A DNA stretch of 26,236 nt from a virus: the IMG/VR virus record IMGVR_UViG_3300042445_001223, positions 1-26,236 of that record. The stretch is one strand, 5' to 3'. The translations under genes and the position numbers were made by a program. Shown piece after piece: positions 1 to 7,349 of this stretch (position 1 is the stretch's first letter; every line of letters begins with the position of its first letter). The notes below the pieces were generated by a model. The model searched no databases, was not told the DNA's origin, and worked only from the letters and a program-made list of their open reading frames with translations.

Positions 1-1299
1 ACCACCGACATCCAGTCCGCCCGGGTGGTCTTCCGCCGGTTCTACATGACCGAGGCCCAGCTCCTGAACAAGGTCGAGACCGAGGAGTGGGACGCCGAGT
101 GGGCCCAGGAGGCCATCAACACGATGGGCCGCTTCAGCGACTACTCGGCCTACACCTACGGCGCCGTCGGCCTGGCTGAAAACAGTATCCTCGACCGCGA
201 GAACCTGATCGAGGTGGTCTACGCCTACCAGAAGTCAATCGACTCCGACGGCATCCCGGGCGTGTTCTACACGGTCTTCTCCCCCCAAGTTGGCGACAAG
301 TGGGGCTACTTCGAGGCCCTCGACTACGCGCACGGGCAGTATCCCTTCGTCATCTGGCGTTCCGAGCTCATCCACCGCCAGATCACCGAGAGCCGCGGCG
401 TGCCCGAGGTCTGCTCGACCTGGCAGCATGAGGTGAAGGCCCAGCGCGACTCCATCTTCGACTACACGTCCCTGGCCACCCTGCCGCCCATCGAGGTCCC
501 CAAGACCCGCGGCGGCAACCTGAAGATCGGCCCGGCCATCCAGATCCCTGTCCTGCGCCGCGGCGAGATCGGCTTCCTGCAACCGCCCGCCCGCGAGCCC
601 GGTGTAGCCTTTCAACTCATCGCAGCCATCGAAGCCCAGACCGACCGCTACTTTGGCCGCCCGACCGAGAAGGTCCCGCCAGTGATCACCCAGATGCGCC
701 AGCAGCGCCTGATCAACAACTGGCTGCACGGCTGGACCGAGGCATTCCGCCAGGTACTGGCACTCACCCTGCAATACATCGGCCCCGCCGAGATCCAGCG
801 CATCACGGCCTCGGCCACCCCGCTGCCTCCCGACATTCAGGACTTCGACGTGATGCTGAAGTTCGACATCCGCGAGCTCTCCACCGACCTGGTCACCGAG
901 AAGCTCAAGGCCATCAGCACCCTCGTCCTGCCCCTCGACACAGCCGGCGTCATCGACCGCGCCAAGCTCATCTCCGTCGCCCTCCGGGCCATCGACCCGA
1001 CCCTAGCCAGCGAGCTGGTGATGCAGCAGGGCCCCGCCGCGCAGAAGATGTTCAACGAGACCAACGATGAGATTGCGCTCATGTCCCTCGGCAACCCGCC
1101 CCAGCTCCGCGAGAACGACCCCACCGCGCCCATGCGCCTGCAGTTCAGCCAGCAAGTCCTGCAGTCCAACCCGAAATATCAGGCCCAGCTTCAGCAGGAC
1201 CCGCTCTTTCAGGCCAACCTGCAGAAGTACATCGAGAACCTGCAGTTTAGCGTGCAGCAGCAACAGAACGCCATCACCGGCCGCCTCGGAGTCCAATGA
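1..1299 (+). CDS. Phage portal protein, C-terminal part (partial at left edge)
   Basis: The frame is open from base 1, so the true start lies upstream; the GTG at 25 is only the first in-window start codon. The portal is the dodecameric ring at one capsid vertex through which DNA is packaged and ejected. The visible part is about 432 residues and ends in a Gln-rich helical tail (FSVQQQQNAITGRLGV) that I recognise from portals of podovirus-like phages. The order portal, small protein, scaffold, capsid supports the call. The large terminase is expected just upstream but is not in the window. The stop codon overlaps the next start by four bases (ATGA). Recognition is by eye from family memory; another connector-type protein is the only serious alternative. 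Confidence 0.8.
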   Translation, partial: TTDIQSARVVFRRFYMTEAQLLNKVETEEWDAEWAQEAINTMGRFSDYSAYTYGAVGLAENSILDRENLIEVVYAYQKSIDSDGIPGVFYTVFSPQVGDKWGYFEALDYAHGQYPFVIWRSELIHRQITESRGVPEVCSTWQHEVKAQRDSIFDYTSLATLPPIEVPKTRGGNLKIGPAIQIPVLRRGEIGFLQPPAREPGVAFQLIAAIEAQTDRYFGRPTEKVPPVITQMRQQRLINNWLHGWTEAFRQVLALTLQYIGPAEIQRITASATPLPPDIQDFDVMLKFDIRELSTDLVTEKLKAISTLVLPLDTAGVIDRAKLISVALRAIDPTLASELVMQQGPAAQKMFNETNDEIALMSLGNPPQLRENDPTAPMRLQFSQQVLQSNPKYQAQLQQDPLFQANLQKYIENLQFSVQQQQNAITGRLGVQ

Positions 1300-1538
1300 A
1301 ACTGAACGACGAACAGCTCTCGGAGGCCCTTTCAGTGTCCGAGGAGCACCCGGTGCTCAAGGCCATGGGCCAGCTCATCGACGACACGCTACGGGACGAG
1401 GTGCACAGCGCCATCCTCCCATCACTTTCCGCGGAGGACCGTGCCTACAACGCAGGCCGGGCAGCCGCGATCAAGGATCTCATCGCACAAATCAGTGCGT
1501 TAAGAAACGGGAGGGAATTGACTTCCGGTCAGTTCTAG
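1296..1538 (+). CDS. Small helical protein between portal and scaffold
   Basis: 80 residues, translationally coupled to the portal gene by an ATGA overlap. It is charged and predicted helical, with a motif AEDRAYNAGRAAAIKDLI in the second half. There is no signal peptide or membrane segment. Small genes at this position between portal and scaffold are common in podovirus-type phages and have no known function; a role in head assembly or packaging is inferred from position only. The 79 bases that follow (1539-1617) carry no gene; I see only a weak GGTTG/CAACC inverted repeat in them. Confidence 0.7.
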   Translation: MKLNDEQLSEALSVSEEHPVLKAMGQLIDDTLRDEVHSAILPSLSAEDRAYNAGRAAAIKDLIAQISALRNGRELTSGQF

Positions 1539-1617
1539 GCTCTCACTCACACAACGGCTTCTTGGTTGGCCTTAAACAACCATGGCGCAGCATACCCGGC
1601 TTGCAGGGTCTAAAAGC

Positions 1618-2628
1618 ATGGACATCCCGACGAATACACAGGAAGCGAAACCTGCCCAAAACACGGCACAGCCCCCAATCAACCCGATGCAGTTCGACGA
1701 ATCGGCGTTGGCCAAGCTACTGAAGACACGATTCAGCGGGGAGGAAGACAAGGCGTCAGCCGTCGAGCGACAAGCGCCGGAGCCGGAAGCCACTTCAGTG
1801 GACGATCAGGCCGAGGATGCGGAGCCGACCGCAGAACAAACGGATGCGCAGGCCGAGTCGCCTGAGCAGGAGGTTCTTTCCGAGACCGAAGAGAACAGCG
1901 ACGAGGAATCGCTGGGCTACCGCAAACGCATCGACAAGCTCACGCGCCAGAAGAAAGAGGCGCTGGAGAAGGCCGAGGCGCTCGAGCGTGAGCTCAACGA
2001 CGCCAAGACCAAGCTGGAGCAGACTAACGATAGGCCGACCGCGGTGCAGTCCGCTGCAGACCCGTTTGCCGATGTCTGGGAAGTGTCGAAACTCAACGAT
2101 GAGTGGAGCAAGGCCCGGAATCTTAAACGGTGGTGCGAGGACAACATCGACGGCTGCGAAGTAGAGGGCAAGGAGTACAGCGCGGAGGACGTGAAACAGA
2201 TCAAGCGGCGTGTAGAAGACGCCATCGACCTGCACATCCCCTCCAGAGCCCGCTTCCTGCAGAACTACCAGCAGATCAAGCCCATCGCCGAGACGCTCTA
2301 CCCATGGTGGAAAGACCGTTCGGCTGCCGAGTACACCGAGGCGCAGGCCGTCCTGCGGCAGTTGCCGCAGATTGCCTCACTGCCGGAGTATCAGGTGCTG
2401 GTCGGTGACTTCATTGCCGGGCGCAAGTTGCGTCTAGCTCAGGAGTCCGCCAAGGGCAAGCCATCTGCCACCCGCCCAATGGTCAAGGCACCCAGTCAGC
2501 CCGGTCGACCCACCGCAATCCCTGCAAAGAAGGATGCGGCCAAGGTCGGCCTGGATAACGCCAAGTCGCAGTTCCGAAAGTCCGGGACGACCACCGAATT
2601 AGCCCAAGTACTCAAAAGGATGCTCTAA
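1618..2628 (+). CDS. Capsid scaffold / head assembly protein
   Basis: 336 residues from the ATG at 1618, which has an AGGG nine bases upstream; the ATG at 1582 in the same frame has no ribosome binding site and would add 12 residues. The protein is strongly acidic in its first third (many Glu, Asp, Gln), then has a heptad-like coiled coil (KLTRQKKEALEKAEALEREL) and ends in a basic, helical tail. This acidic/coiled-coil/basic plan and the position directly before the major capsid gene are the hallmarks of phage scaffolding proteins, which chaperone procapsid assembly and leave before maturation. Sequence identity between scaffolds is usually low, so the call rests on architecture and context. 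Confidence 0.78.
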   Translation: MDIPTNTQEAKPAQNTAQPPINPMQFDESALAKLLKTRFSGEEDKASAVERQAPEPEATSVDDQAEDAEPTAEQTDAQAESPEQEVLSETEENSDEESLGYRKRIDKLTRQKKEALEKAEALERELNDAKTKLEQTNDRPTAVQSAADPFADVWEVSKLNDEWSKARNLKRWCEDNIDGCEVEGKEYSAEDVKQIKRRVEDAIDLHIPSRARFLQNYQQIKPIAETLYPWWKDRSAAEYTEAQAVLRQLPQIASLPEYQVLVGDFIAGRKLRLAQESAKGKPSATRPMVKAPSQPGRPTAIPAKKDAAKVGLDNAKSQFRKSGTTTELAQVLKRML

Positions 2629-2631
2629 ACC

Positions 2632-3693
2632 ATGCCCCTACTCCAGCCCAACCAGGGCGGCTCTGTGCCGCTCGCTTCAACCTCCGCCGCTCGTGAAGAT
2701 CTGGCGGACTACATCGCCATCGTCGACGCCAAGTCGACCCCGTTCGTGTCCATGGCCCCGAAGGGCCGTGACATCGGCAATATGCAGTTCTCTTGGCAGG
2801 TCGACAACTACGGCGCCCCCGTGCTTGCCGGCGTGGTCGACGGCACCGACGTGACCGTTGCCAGCGCCTCCAACCCGGTGGTCAACCGGACCCGTCTGAA
2901 CAACTACGGCCAGGCCTTCCGCCGGGACCTGCGCATCGGTTTCATCGCCGAGACCCAGGACGTCGCCGGTGTGACCGATGAGTTGGCCAACGGCATCGCC
3001 AAGAAACTCGTTGAGATCAAGCGCGACATGGAGTCGACCTTCATGTGCACCAACCAAGCCGCCCAGGCCGACAACGGTTCGACCAACGCCTACCTGACCG
3101 GCTCCCTCGGTAACTGGTTGAACAACACCAACGCATCCAATATCGGCGCGTGCGCCTCCGGTTCGCCCTTCCTGCCGGCCTCCGGCGCGGTCGACACCAC
3201 CGCCAGCGCGTCCTTCACCGAGGCCACCGCCCAGAACGTGCTGACCGCTATCTACAGCGCCACCGGCACCTTCCGCGACTACGATTGTATCCTGGGCACC
3301 ACGCTCAAGCGTGCGTTCACCAACCTCACGGCCTCGGGTACGACCGTGACGCTCAATAGCAATGCCATCGCGGCCACCAGCGTCCGCACCTTCAACCAAG
3401 ACCTGTCGGCTGACACCTTCAAGGCGTCCATCGACATCTTCGAGGGCGACTTCGGTCGCTTGATCCTGCATCCGTCGACCTTCGTCGGCGGCAAGAACAG
3501 CACCTCGCTGTCCGCTCAGGCCTACAAGGGCTACGTGATCCCGATGGACATGGTCGAGGTCCGCTACGCCAAGCTGCCCCAGGTCAAAGATCTGCCTGAC
3601 GCCGGCGGCGGCCCTGCCCGCCTCGTTGAGGCCATTGCCGGTCTCGTGGTGAAGAACCCGAGCGGCTTTGGTATGTTCAACGGCGCCAGCTAG
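2632..3693 (+). CDS. Major capsid protein, SU10 / DUF5309-like
   Basis: 353 residues forming the icosahedral shell. The start at 2632 has AAAGGA at 2615-2620. The N-terminal part (AREDLADYIAIVDAKSTPFV, then Met-Ala-Pro-Lys-Gly and a QFSWQVD strand) and the middle ELANGIAKKLVEIKRDMES helix match the pattern I know from SU10-type major capsid proteins (DUF5309), which adopt the HK97 fold. The Thr/Ser/Ala-rich central insertion (about residues 140-200) is the most likely surface-exposed part. It follows the scaffold gene by three bases and is followed by a strong hairpin terminator, as expected for a highly expressed structural gene. Confidence 0.88.
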   Translation: MPLLQPNQGGSVPLASTSAAREDLADYIAIVDAKSTPFVSMAPKGRDIGNMQFSWQVDNYGAPVLAGVVDGTDVTVASASNPVVNRTRLNNYGQAFRRDLRIGFIAETQDVAGVTDELANGIAKKLVEIKRDMESTFMCTNQAAQADNGSTNAYLTGSLGNWLNNTNASNIGACASGSPFLPASGAVDTTASASFTEATAQNVLTAIYSATGTFRDYDCILGTTLKRAFTNLTASGTTVTLNSNAIAATSVRTFNQDLSADTFKASIDIFEGDFGRLILHPSTFVGGKNSTSLSAQAYKGYVIPMDMVEVRYAKLPQVKDLPDAGGGPARLVEAIAGLVVKNPSGFGMFNGAS

Positions 3694-3706
3694 TCTTAGT
3701 TTCAAC

Positions 3707-3745
3707 GGGGGAGGTCCACTCCGGGCCTCCCCCTCTTTCCTTTCT
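3707..3745 (+). terminator. Rho-independent-type terminator after the capsid gene
   Basis: The arms GGGGGAGGTCC (3707-3717) and GGGCCTCCCCC (3723-3733) pair over 11 bp with one G-U, leaving a five-base loop ACTCC. A pyrimidine-rich, T-containing tail (TCTTTCCTTTCT) follows. The tail is not a pure T run, so termination may be partial, which would let the downstream genes be transcribed at a lower level. The next start codon lies only two bases after the tail. Confidence 0.8.
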
Positions 3746-3746
3746 C

Positions 3747-4130
3747 ATGGCTCACAATTCCGCATCCTCCGTCATCGCCAACGCCCTCGACGACCTGCCC
3801 GGCGAACTGCGCCGCGCCGTCATCAAGGAGTTCCAATCCGGCATCCAGAAGGACTGGGTCAAGGCCGGCATTGATCAGAAGCGCATCGCCCAGGACTCTC
3901 AACGCGAGGTCCGCGCCATCGACGGCATCGGACGCCTGCGGATGCGGATCGACCCCACTCTCTACCATGCCTGGGGCACCAAGTACGGGTACGATTGCTG
4001 GAAGGACTCCCAGTTTCTCAAAGAAGTAGAGCGGGATAACCCCGAGGTGCGAGTGCGCTGCGGGGCTACACGCTTGCAGGTTGGATGGAGCGGTGGCACA
4101 AAACGCAGTAGTCAGAAGTTCACCCTATGA
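3747..4130 (+). CDS. Hypothetical head/connector-region protein
   Basis: 127 residues, not recognised. The N-terminal half is helical and charged (LDDLPGELRRAVIKEFQSG); the C-terminal half contains YHAWGTKYGYDCWKDSQFLK and a basic Arg/Lys-rich end. It starts immediately after the hairpin terminator without a visible Shine-Dalgarno sequence, and its stop overlaps the next gene by four bases. Position after the capsid gene suggests a virion or head-completion role, but nothing in the sequence proves this. Confidence 0.65.
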   Translation: MAHNSASSVIANALDDLPGELRRAVIKEFQSGIQKDWVKAGIDQKRIAQDSQREVRAIDGIGRLRMRIDPTLYHAWGTKYGYDCWKDSQFLKEVERDNPEVRVRCGATRLQVGWSGGTKRSSQKFTL

Positions 4131-4381
4131 ATGTCGGATCAAACCGCCAACTGGCCGGCGAATACGGTGGCCGGTACATCGACGCCTCCGCGGGCACTGT
4201 GACCGGCAACTACATGGAGATCCATGCTGTCGCCACGTCCATCCTCGGCGCCGTCTCGTCCAACATCACCAACTTCCCCTCCGGCGTGACCATTCAGGCC
4301 GGCGACTCGATCTCGGGCGTCTTCACCTCGGTGGCTGTATCCTCCGGGGCGATCATCGCCTACAACCGCAAGTGGGTCTAA
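4127..4381 (+). CDS. Small beta-rich protein, candidate head decoration
   Basis: 84 residues, coupled by ATGA to the preceding gene. It is rich in Gly, Ser, Thr, Ala and Val with alternating hydrophobic residues (for example VTIQAGDSISGVFTSVAVSS), which suggests a beta-sandwich, and it has no membrane segment. Small beta-rich proteins next to capsid genes are often decoration or stabilising proteins; here that is an inference from size, composition and position. Confidence 0.6.
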   Translation: MNVGSNRQLAGEYGGRYIDASAGTVTGNYMEIHAVATSILGAVSSNITNFPSGVTIQAGDSISGVFTSVAVSSGAIIAYNRKWV

Positions 4382-4382
4382 A

Positions 4383-4622
4383 ATGCGTCTCGGTCTAGGA
4401 CTAGGACTCGGCGTGCAGCAAGCCCTGGGTGGGGCTGGCGGCGGCGCCGACCTGCCTATCATCCGGCGCGACCTGCTGCAGGAGGACAACTTCTTCGTCT
4501 TCCTCGAGGACGGCACGTCCAAGATCGTCATCACTTTCGGCACTTTCGACTCTTTAGACTTGGAGAACGGGGACTTCCTGCTCCAAGAGGACACAGGCAA
4601 ACTCATCATCCAAGCAAACTAA
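4383..4622 (+). CDS. Small acidic protein with Gly-Leu repeat start
   Basis: 79 residues, beginning one base after the previous stop. The first residues repeat Gly-Leu (MRLGLGLGLG), and the rest contains two related strands, LLQEDNFFVFLEDG and FLLQEDTGKLIIQ, as if a short beta-hairpin unit had been repeated. It lies between the decoration candidate and the fibre gene, so a minor virion role is possible. Function is unknown. Confidence 0.6.
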   Translation: MRLGLGLGLGVQQALGGAGGGADLPIIRRDLLQEDNFFVFLEDGTSKIVITFGTFDSLDLENGDFLLQEDTGKLIIQAN

Positions 4623-4625
4623 GCC

Positions 4626-5918
4626 ATGGCAGACACAAAAATCACGGCCCTAGCGGCCATCACCACGGTCGATCCCGCAGCGGACGTGCTGCCGATTGTC
4701 GACATCTCGGACACGTCCATGGCGGCCTCTGGCACGACCAAGAAGATCACCAGCAACCAAATCCTGGGAGCCGGCGGCACCGCCACCCTCGCCTCCGCCA
4801 CCATCACCGGCGATTTGACGGTGGATACCTCGACGCTGAAGGTTGATTCGACGAACAATCGGGTGGGTATTGTAAATGCGTCTCCCGCTGCTGCGCTTGA
4901 TATTCTTGGAGGAAAAGATTCCACCAACACGATCATCGGTGCGCCTCTTTCCACTGTTGGCGGTGGGTCTTTTGCCAATTATTCTGAACTGCTGTTCAAG
5001 AACACCTCTGGATCAAACAGCGATGCATCTATTCGTTCTTACGGAAACGTGTGGAACGCTGCTGGTTCACAACTTGCGTTCTTCACTTCCAACAACAGCG
5101 CGGTAACGGAACGCTATCGCATCGACAACACCGGAGTCAGCACTTGGTCCGTCGGCGGCACCACCGCCATGACCCTGAACTCCACGGGGCTGGGCATCGG
5201 AGTTACGCCGAGTGCGTGGCTTGCTGCTGTCAAAGCTCTGGACATCGGTTCCAATGCAATGGGAATTTTCAACGGTGGTATCACCCACAACGCTTACTAC
5301 GACAACACCGATGGTCGTTGGGAGTATAAAGGAAACGGAGCCGCTACTTATTGGAATATTCAGGGTGGTATTCACCAATGGTATGTTGCCGCTTCAGGAA
5401 TCGCTAACAATCCGATTACCACTTTTGCGAATGCGGCCATGACGCTGGATGCGTCGGGGAATTTGCTCTGTGGTTCAACAGCTCTCAATGCGACATGGAA
5501 TACTAGGCTGACGCTTTCTTCAGATTCTGGAACCACTCGTTGGGCTGTTGGCCCGTATTCGACTGCGACTAACTTTGTTATTTCAGCCGCATCTGGCGGT
5601 GGTGTTTACCTCAACGGAACCGCTGCAACCTCTTGGACTTCTGCTTCCGATGAGCGGTTGAAGGACATCATTGAGCCGATCAGCAACGCCATTGCGAAGG
5701 TTGGATCGTTGCGAGCCGTCATTGGCAAGTTCAAGAGTGACGACACTAACACTCGTAAATCGTTTCTGATGGCTCAGGATGTCCAATCCGTTCTTCCTGA
5801 AGCGGTCGATGCGTCGAATCCTGATCGACTTGGGTTGGCCTACACCGATATCATCCCGCTACTTGTCGCTGCTATCAAAGAACTCACCGCTCGCGTCCAA
5901 ACCCTCGAAGCTAAGTAA
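4626..5918 (+). CDS. Tail fibre/spike with C-terminal Peptidase S74 chaperone domain
   Basis: 430 residues. The N-terminus (MADTKITALAAITTVDPAAD, then VLPIVDISD) is an attachment segment often seen in phage fibres. A Gly/Ser/Thr-rich beta region follows. The last 90 residues form an intramolecular chaperone of family S74: the motif SDERLK has Ser341 as nucleophile and Lys346 as its partner, so the chaperone should cut itself off before Ser341 after the trimer has folded. The C-terminal coiled coil (LVAAIKELTARVQTLEAK) fits this family. The DNA from roughly 4840 to 5900 is visibly less GC-rich than its neighbours (line 5341-5400 is 45% GC), which suggests import of the receptor-binding part. 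The product probably binds a host surface glycan or protein. Confidence 0.88.
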   Translation: MADTKITALAAITTVDPAADVLPIVDISDTSMAASGTTKKITSNQILGAGGTATLASATITGDLTVDTSTLKVDSTNNRVGIVNASPAAALDILGGKDSTNTIIGAPLSTVGGGSFANYSELLFKNTSGSNSDASIRSYGNVWNAAGSQLAFFTSNNSAVTERYRIDNTGVSTWSVGGTTAMTLNSTGLGIGVTPSAWLAAVKALDIGSNAMGIFNGGITHNAYYDNTDGRWEYKGNGAATYWNIQGGIHQWYVAASGIANNPITTFANAAMTLDASGNLLCGSTALNATWNTRLTLSSDSGTTRWAVGPYSTATNFVISAASGGGVYLNGTAATSWTSASDERLKDIIEPISNAIAKVGSLRAVIGKFKSDDTNTRKSFLMAQDVQSVLPEAVDASNPDRLGLAYTDIIPLLVAAIKELTARVQTLEAK

Positions 5919-5921
5919 TTT

Positions 5922-6305
5922 ATGACCATCCTCTGGATCATCGAACGCCTTCTCGTTAAGCCCACCGAAGGCTCCCTCACCGATGTCGTAATCACCGCCG
6001 ACTGGCGATGCAACGGCTCGCAGGATAACTACAGCGGCACTTGCTACGGCTCATGCTCGTTCCAGCCGCCGTCTGGTGATTTCACGCCTTACGAGGATCT
6101 GACCGAGCAGCAGGTGCTGGATTGGTGCTTCGCTTCTGGAGTCAACAAGACCGCCATCGAAGCGAACGTCTCCGCGCAGATCGCCGACCAGATCAACCCG
6201 CCGATCATCGCTCCGCCGCTGCCGTGGTTGCCGGTTCCTCCTGCTCCTGAGGTGGAGAAGGTTGTTGCGCCAGAGGCTCCCGTTGTCGAAGCTCCCGCCG
6301 CATGA
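5922..6305 (+). CDS. DUF7936-like fibre-associated protein
   Basis: 127 residues. The N-terminal 90 residues follow a pattern I recognise from proteins encoded just after phage fibre genes: a strand with VVITADWRC, an YSGTCYGS turn, then DFTPYEDLTEQQVLDWCF and ending QIADQINPP. This matches the DUF7936 type. The C-terminal 35 residues are Pro/Ala/Val-rich and probably disordered. Position directly after the S74 fibre fits a fibre assembly or accessory role, though no biochemical role is established to my knowledge. Its stop overlaps the next start (ATGA). Confidence 0.7.
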   Translation: MTILWIIERLLVKPTEGSLTDVVITADWRCNGSQDNYSGTCYGSCSFQPPSGDFTPYEDLTEQQVLDWCFASGVNKTAIEANVSAQIADQINPPIIAPPLPWLPVPPAPEVEKVVAPEAPVVEAPAA

Positions 6306-6457
6306 TCAAGATCGAACTCACACTGCAACAACTCCAACTGCTCCACCAGCTCTTGGTGATTGGTATGAAGGCCGGCGACGTGAACAATATGCGCGTCGGT
6401 CTCCCCTTGGTGGATATCTTAGAAGAAGCTGCGAAAAACCAATCAAATCCCACGTAA
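6302..6457 (+). CDS. Small hypothetical protein, Leu/Gln-rich helix
   Basis: 51 residues, coupled by ATGA to the preceding gene, and the next ATG follows its stop without a gap. The sequence starts MIKIELTLQQLQLLHQLL, an amphipathic Leu/Gln helix, and ends with a charged helix (VDILEEAAKNQ). It is not recognised. It is probably cotranscribed with the membrane proteins that follow. Confidence 0.55.
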   Translation: MIKIELTLQQLQLLHQLLVIGMKAGDVNNMRVGLPLVDILEEAAKNQSNPT

Positions 6458-6637
6458 ATGGACGCATCCAATCACGGCGGTGACACAAATCAGATGATTG
6501 TCTCCATGGGAGGAGCAGCAGCGGCCACCGCTGTTTCGTTTATCCCCTGGCTCACCGACATCGTTCGACTTATCACCGCCGTGATTGGCTTACTGTGCGC
6601 CATCTACGGTGCGTATCGCTTATTCCGATCCAAATGA
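6458..6637 (+). CDS. Small membrane protein, holin-like candidate
   Basis: 59 residues. A polar N-terminus is followed by an Ala-rich hydrophobic stretch (GGAAAATAVSFIPWL) and a clear membrane segment (LITAVIGLLCAIYGAYRLF), ending in a short basic tail FRSK. Size and topology fit a holin or antiholin, a protein that permeabilises the inner membrane at the end of infection. It abuts a second holin-like gene and lies in a run of tiny genes with a lipoprotein-like partner. No specific holin family is recognised. Confidence 0.6.
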   Translation: MDASNHGGDTNQMIVSMGGAAAATAVSFIPWLTDIVRLITAVIGLLCAIYGAYRLFRSK

Positions 6638-6816
6638 AAAACACCAAGACCACTCTCGCCGGCATCGGTGCCATCCTCGTTGCTGTTGGCGGCGCTCTCA
6701 AAGCCTTGTTCGACGGTGACCCGACCACCCATCTGGACATCACCACGACCATCGCCGCGGTGACCGCTGGCATCGGCCTCATCTGGGCCAAAGACGCCGA
6801 GAAGAAGCCTGAGTGA
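6634..6816 (+). CDS. Small two-segment membrane protein, holin-like
   Basis: 60 residues from the ATG at 6634, which overlaps the preceding stop (ATGA); the longer frame from 6595 would run inside the upstream gene and is not favoured. Two hydrophobic segments (LAGIGAILVAVGGALKALF and TTTIAAVTAGIGLIWA) are joined by a polar GDPTTHLD loop, with a charged C-terminus KDAEKKPE. I recall short phage proteins of this plan (a KTTxAGI start and a DGDPTT loop) and regard it as a class II holin-like protein. That function is inferred from topology and context. Confidence 0.65.
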   Translation: MKNTKTTLAGIGAILVAVGGALKALFDGDPTTHLDITTTIAAVTAGIGLIWAKDAEKKPE

Positions 6817-6986
6817 ACTGGATCTACCAGATCCTGAAGGCCCTGCTCGATTGGTTTCGCGAGACACCACCCACCGATATCCAACATGGAAAAGCACCCG
6901 AGGCTCTCAAAGACGATCTGGCTGATCGCATTGCTGGACTGCCTCGGTTGCCAGATGACCAAGGTGGTCCTGGTCCCTTCCGGTGA
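6813..6986 (+). CDS. 57-aa lysis-cassette protein overlapping a lipoprotein-like gene
   Basis: Starts with GTG in a GTGA overlap with the holin-like gene. The N-terminus is an amphipathic, aromatic helix (NWIYQILKALLDWFRE); the rest is charged and ends in a Pro/Gly-rich tail. The last 101 bases of the gene are also read in another frame as the start of the gene at 6886. Such nesting is typical of Rz/Rz1 spanin pairs, but this protein is much shorter than a usual Rz and lacks a clear coiled coil. It may be a lysis accessory protein. Function is unproven. Confidence 0.55.
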   Translation: MNWIYQILKALLDWFRETPPTDIQHGKAPEALKDDLADRIAGLPRLPDDQGGPGPFR

Positions 6987-7104
6987 TCCGGTGATGCTGG
7001 CAAAGCCCACCAGGGCCAGCGTGTACGGATTCGATTCAAACAAGAAGCTGGTGGGGCCGTCCACAGTGACGCTGCCTGCCGGCTGGTACGCACTGCCAAA
7101 ATGA
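6886..7104 (+). CDS. Small lipoprotein, Rz1/spanin-like candidate
   Basis: 72 residues. A basic N-terminus (MEKHPRLSK) is followed by a hydrophobic core (TIWLIALLDCLG) and Cys22, which could be lipidated; the box CLGC departs from the consensus only at -3 (Cys in place of Leu). The mature part has VVLVPSGDPVMLAKP and ends LPAGWYALPK, a pattern I recall from short phage lipoproteins beside holins. It starts inside the 57-aa gene in another frame. A role in bridging or disrupting the outer membrane is inferred; it would imply a Gram-negative host. Confidence 0.62.
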   Translation: MEKHPRLSKTIWLIALLDCLGCQMTKVVLVPSGDPVMLAKPTRASVYGFDSNKKLVGPSTVTLPAGWYALPK

Positions 7105-7346
7105 TCAACTACAAGGGCAACAAGTTCTCAAGCTACAACAAGCCCAAGCGCACTCCTGGCGAGTCGAAGAAGTTCGCTGTCCTCGCCAAGGAAGGCGACA
7201 AGGTTGCTCTCGTGCGTTTCGGAGACCCGGACATGAGGATCAAGAAGCACATCCCGGAGCGGCGTGCATCCTTCCGCGCCCGTCATGGTTGTGACGAGCC
7301 GGGCACCAAACTCTCCGCCAAGTTTTGGGCGTGTAAATCCTGGTAG
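7101..7346 (+). CDS. Small basic protein with RRASFRARHGC motif
   Basis: 81 residues, coupled by ATGA. It is highly basic. The core reads KVALVRFGDPDMRIKKHIPE, then RRASFRARHGCDEPGTK, ending SAKFWACKSW. This pattern of strand, FGDP turn, basic RxxFRxRHxC and a final WxCxxW recurs in small proteins of phages and large DNA viruses, and I know of no established function. The Cys/His arrangement could bind a metal or nucleic acid. It sits between the lysis cassette and the tail genes. Confidence 0.68.
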   Translation: MINYKGNKFSSYNKPKRTPGESKKFAVLAKEGDKVALVRFGDPDMRIKKHIPERRASFRARHGCDEPGTKLSAKFWACKSW

Positions 7347-7349
7347 CCA

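Noticed and set aside
1582-1617. Earlier start for the scaffold protein
   Set aside because: The ATG at 1582 has no ribosome binding site; the ATG at 1618 has AGGG nine bases upstream.
1067-1723. A 218-residue plus-strand frame over the portal end and the next gene
   Set aside because: Arg/Ser/Pro-rich shadow of two well-supported genes.
2677-3705. A 342-residue open frame on the minus strand opposite the capsid gene
   Set aside because: It mirrors the capsid codons; high third-position GC opens such antisense frames. Its Gly/Val/Asp/His-rich composition is typical of shadow frames and the capsid call is strong.
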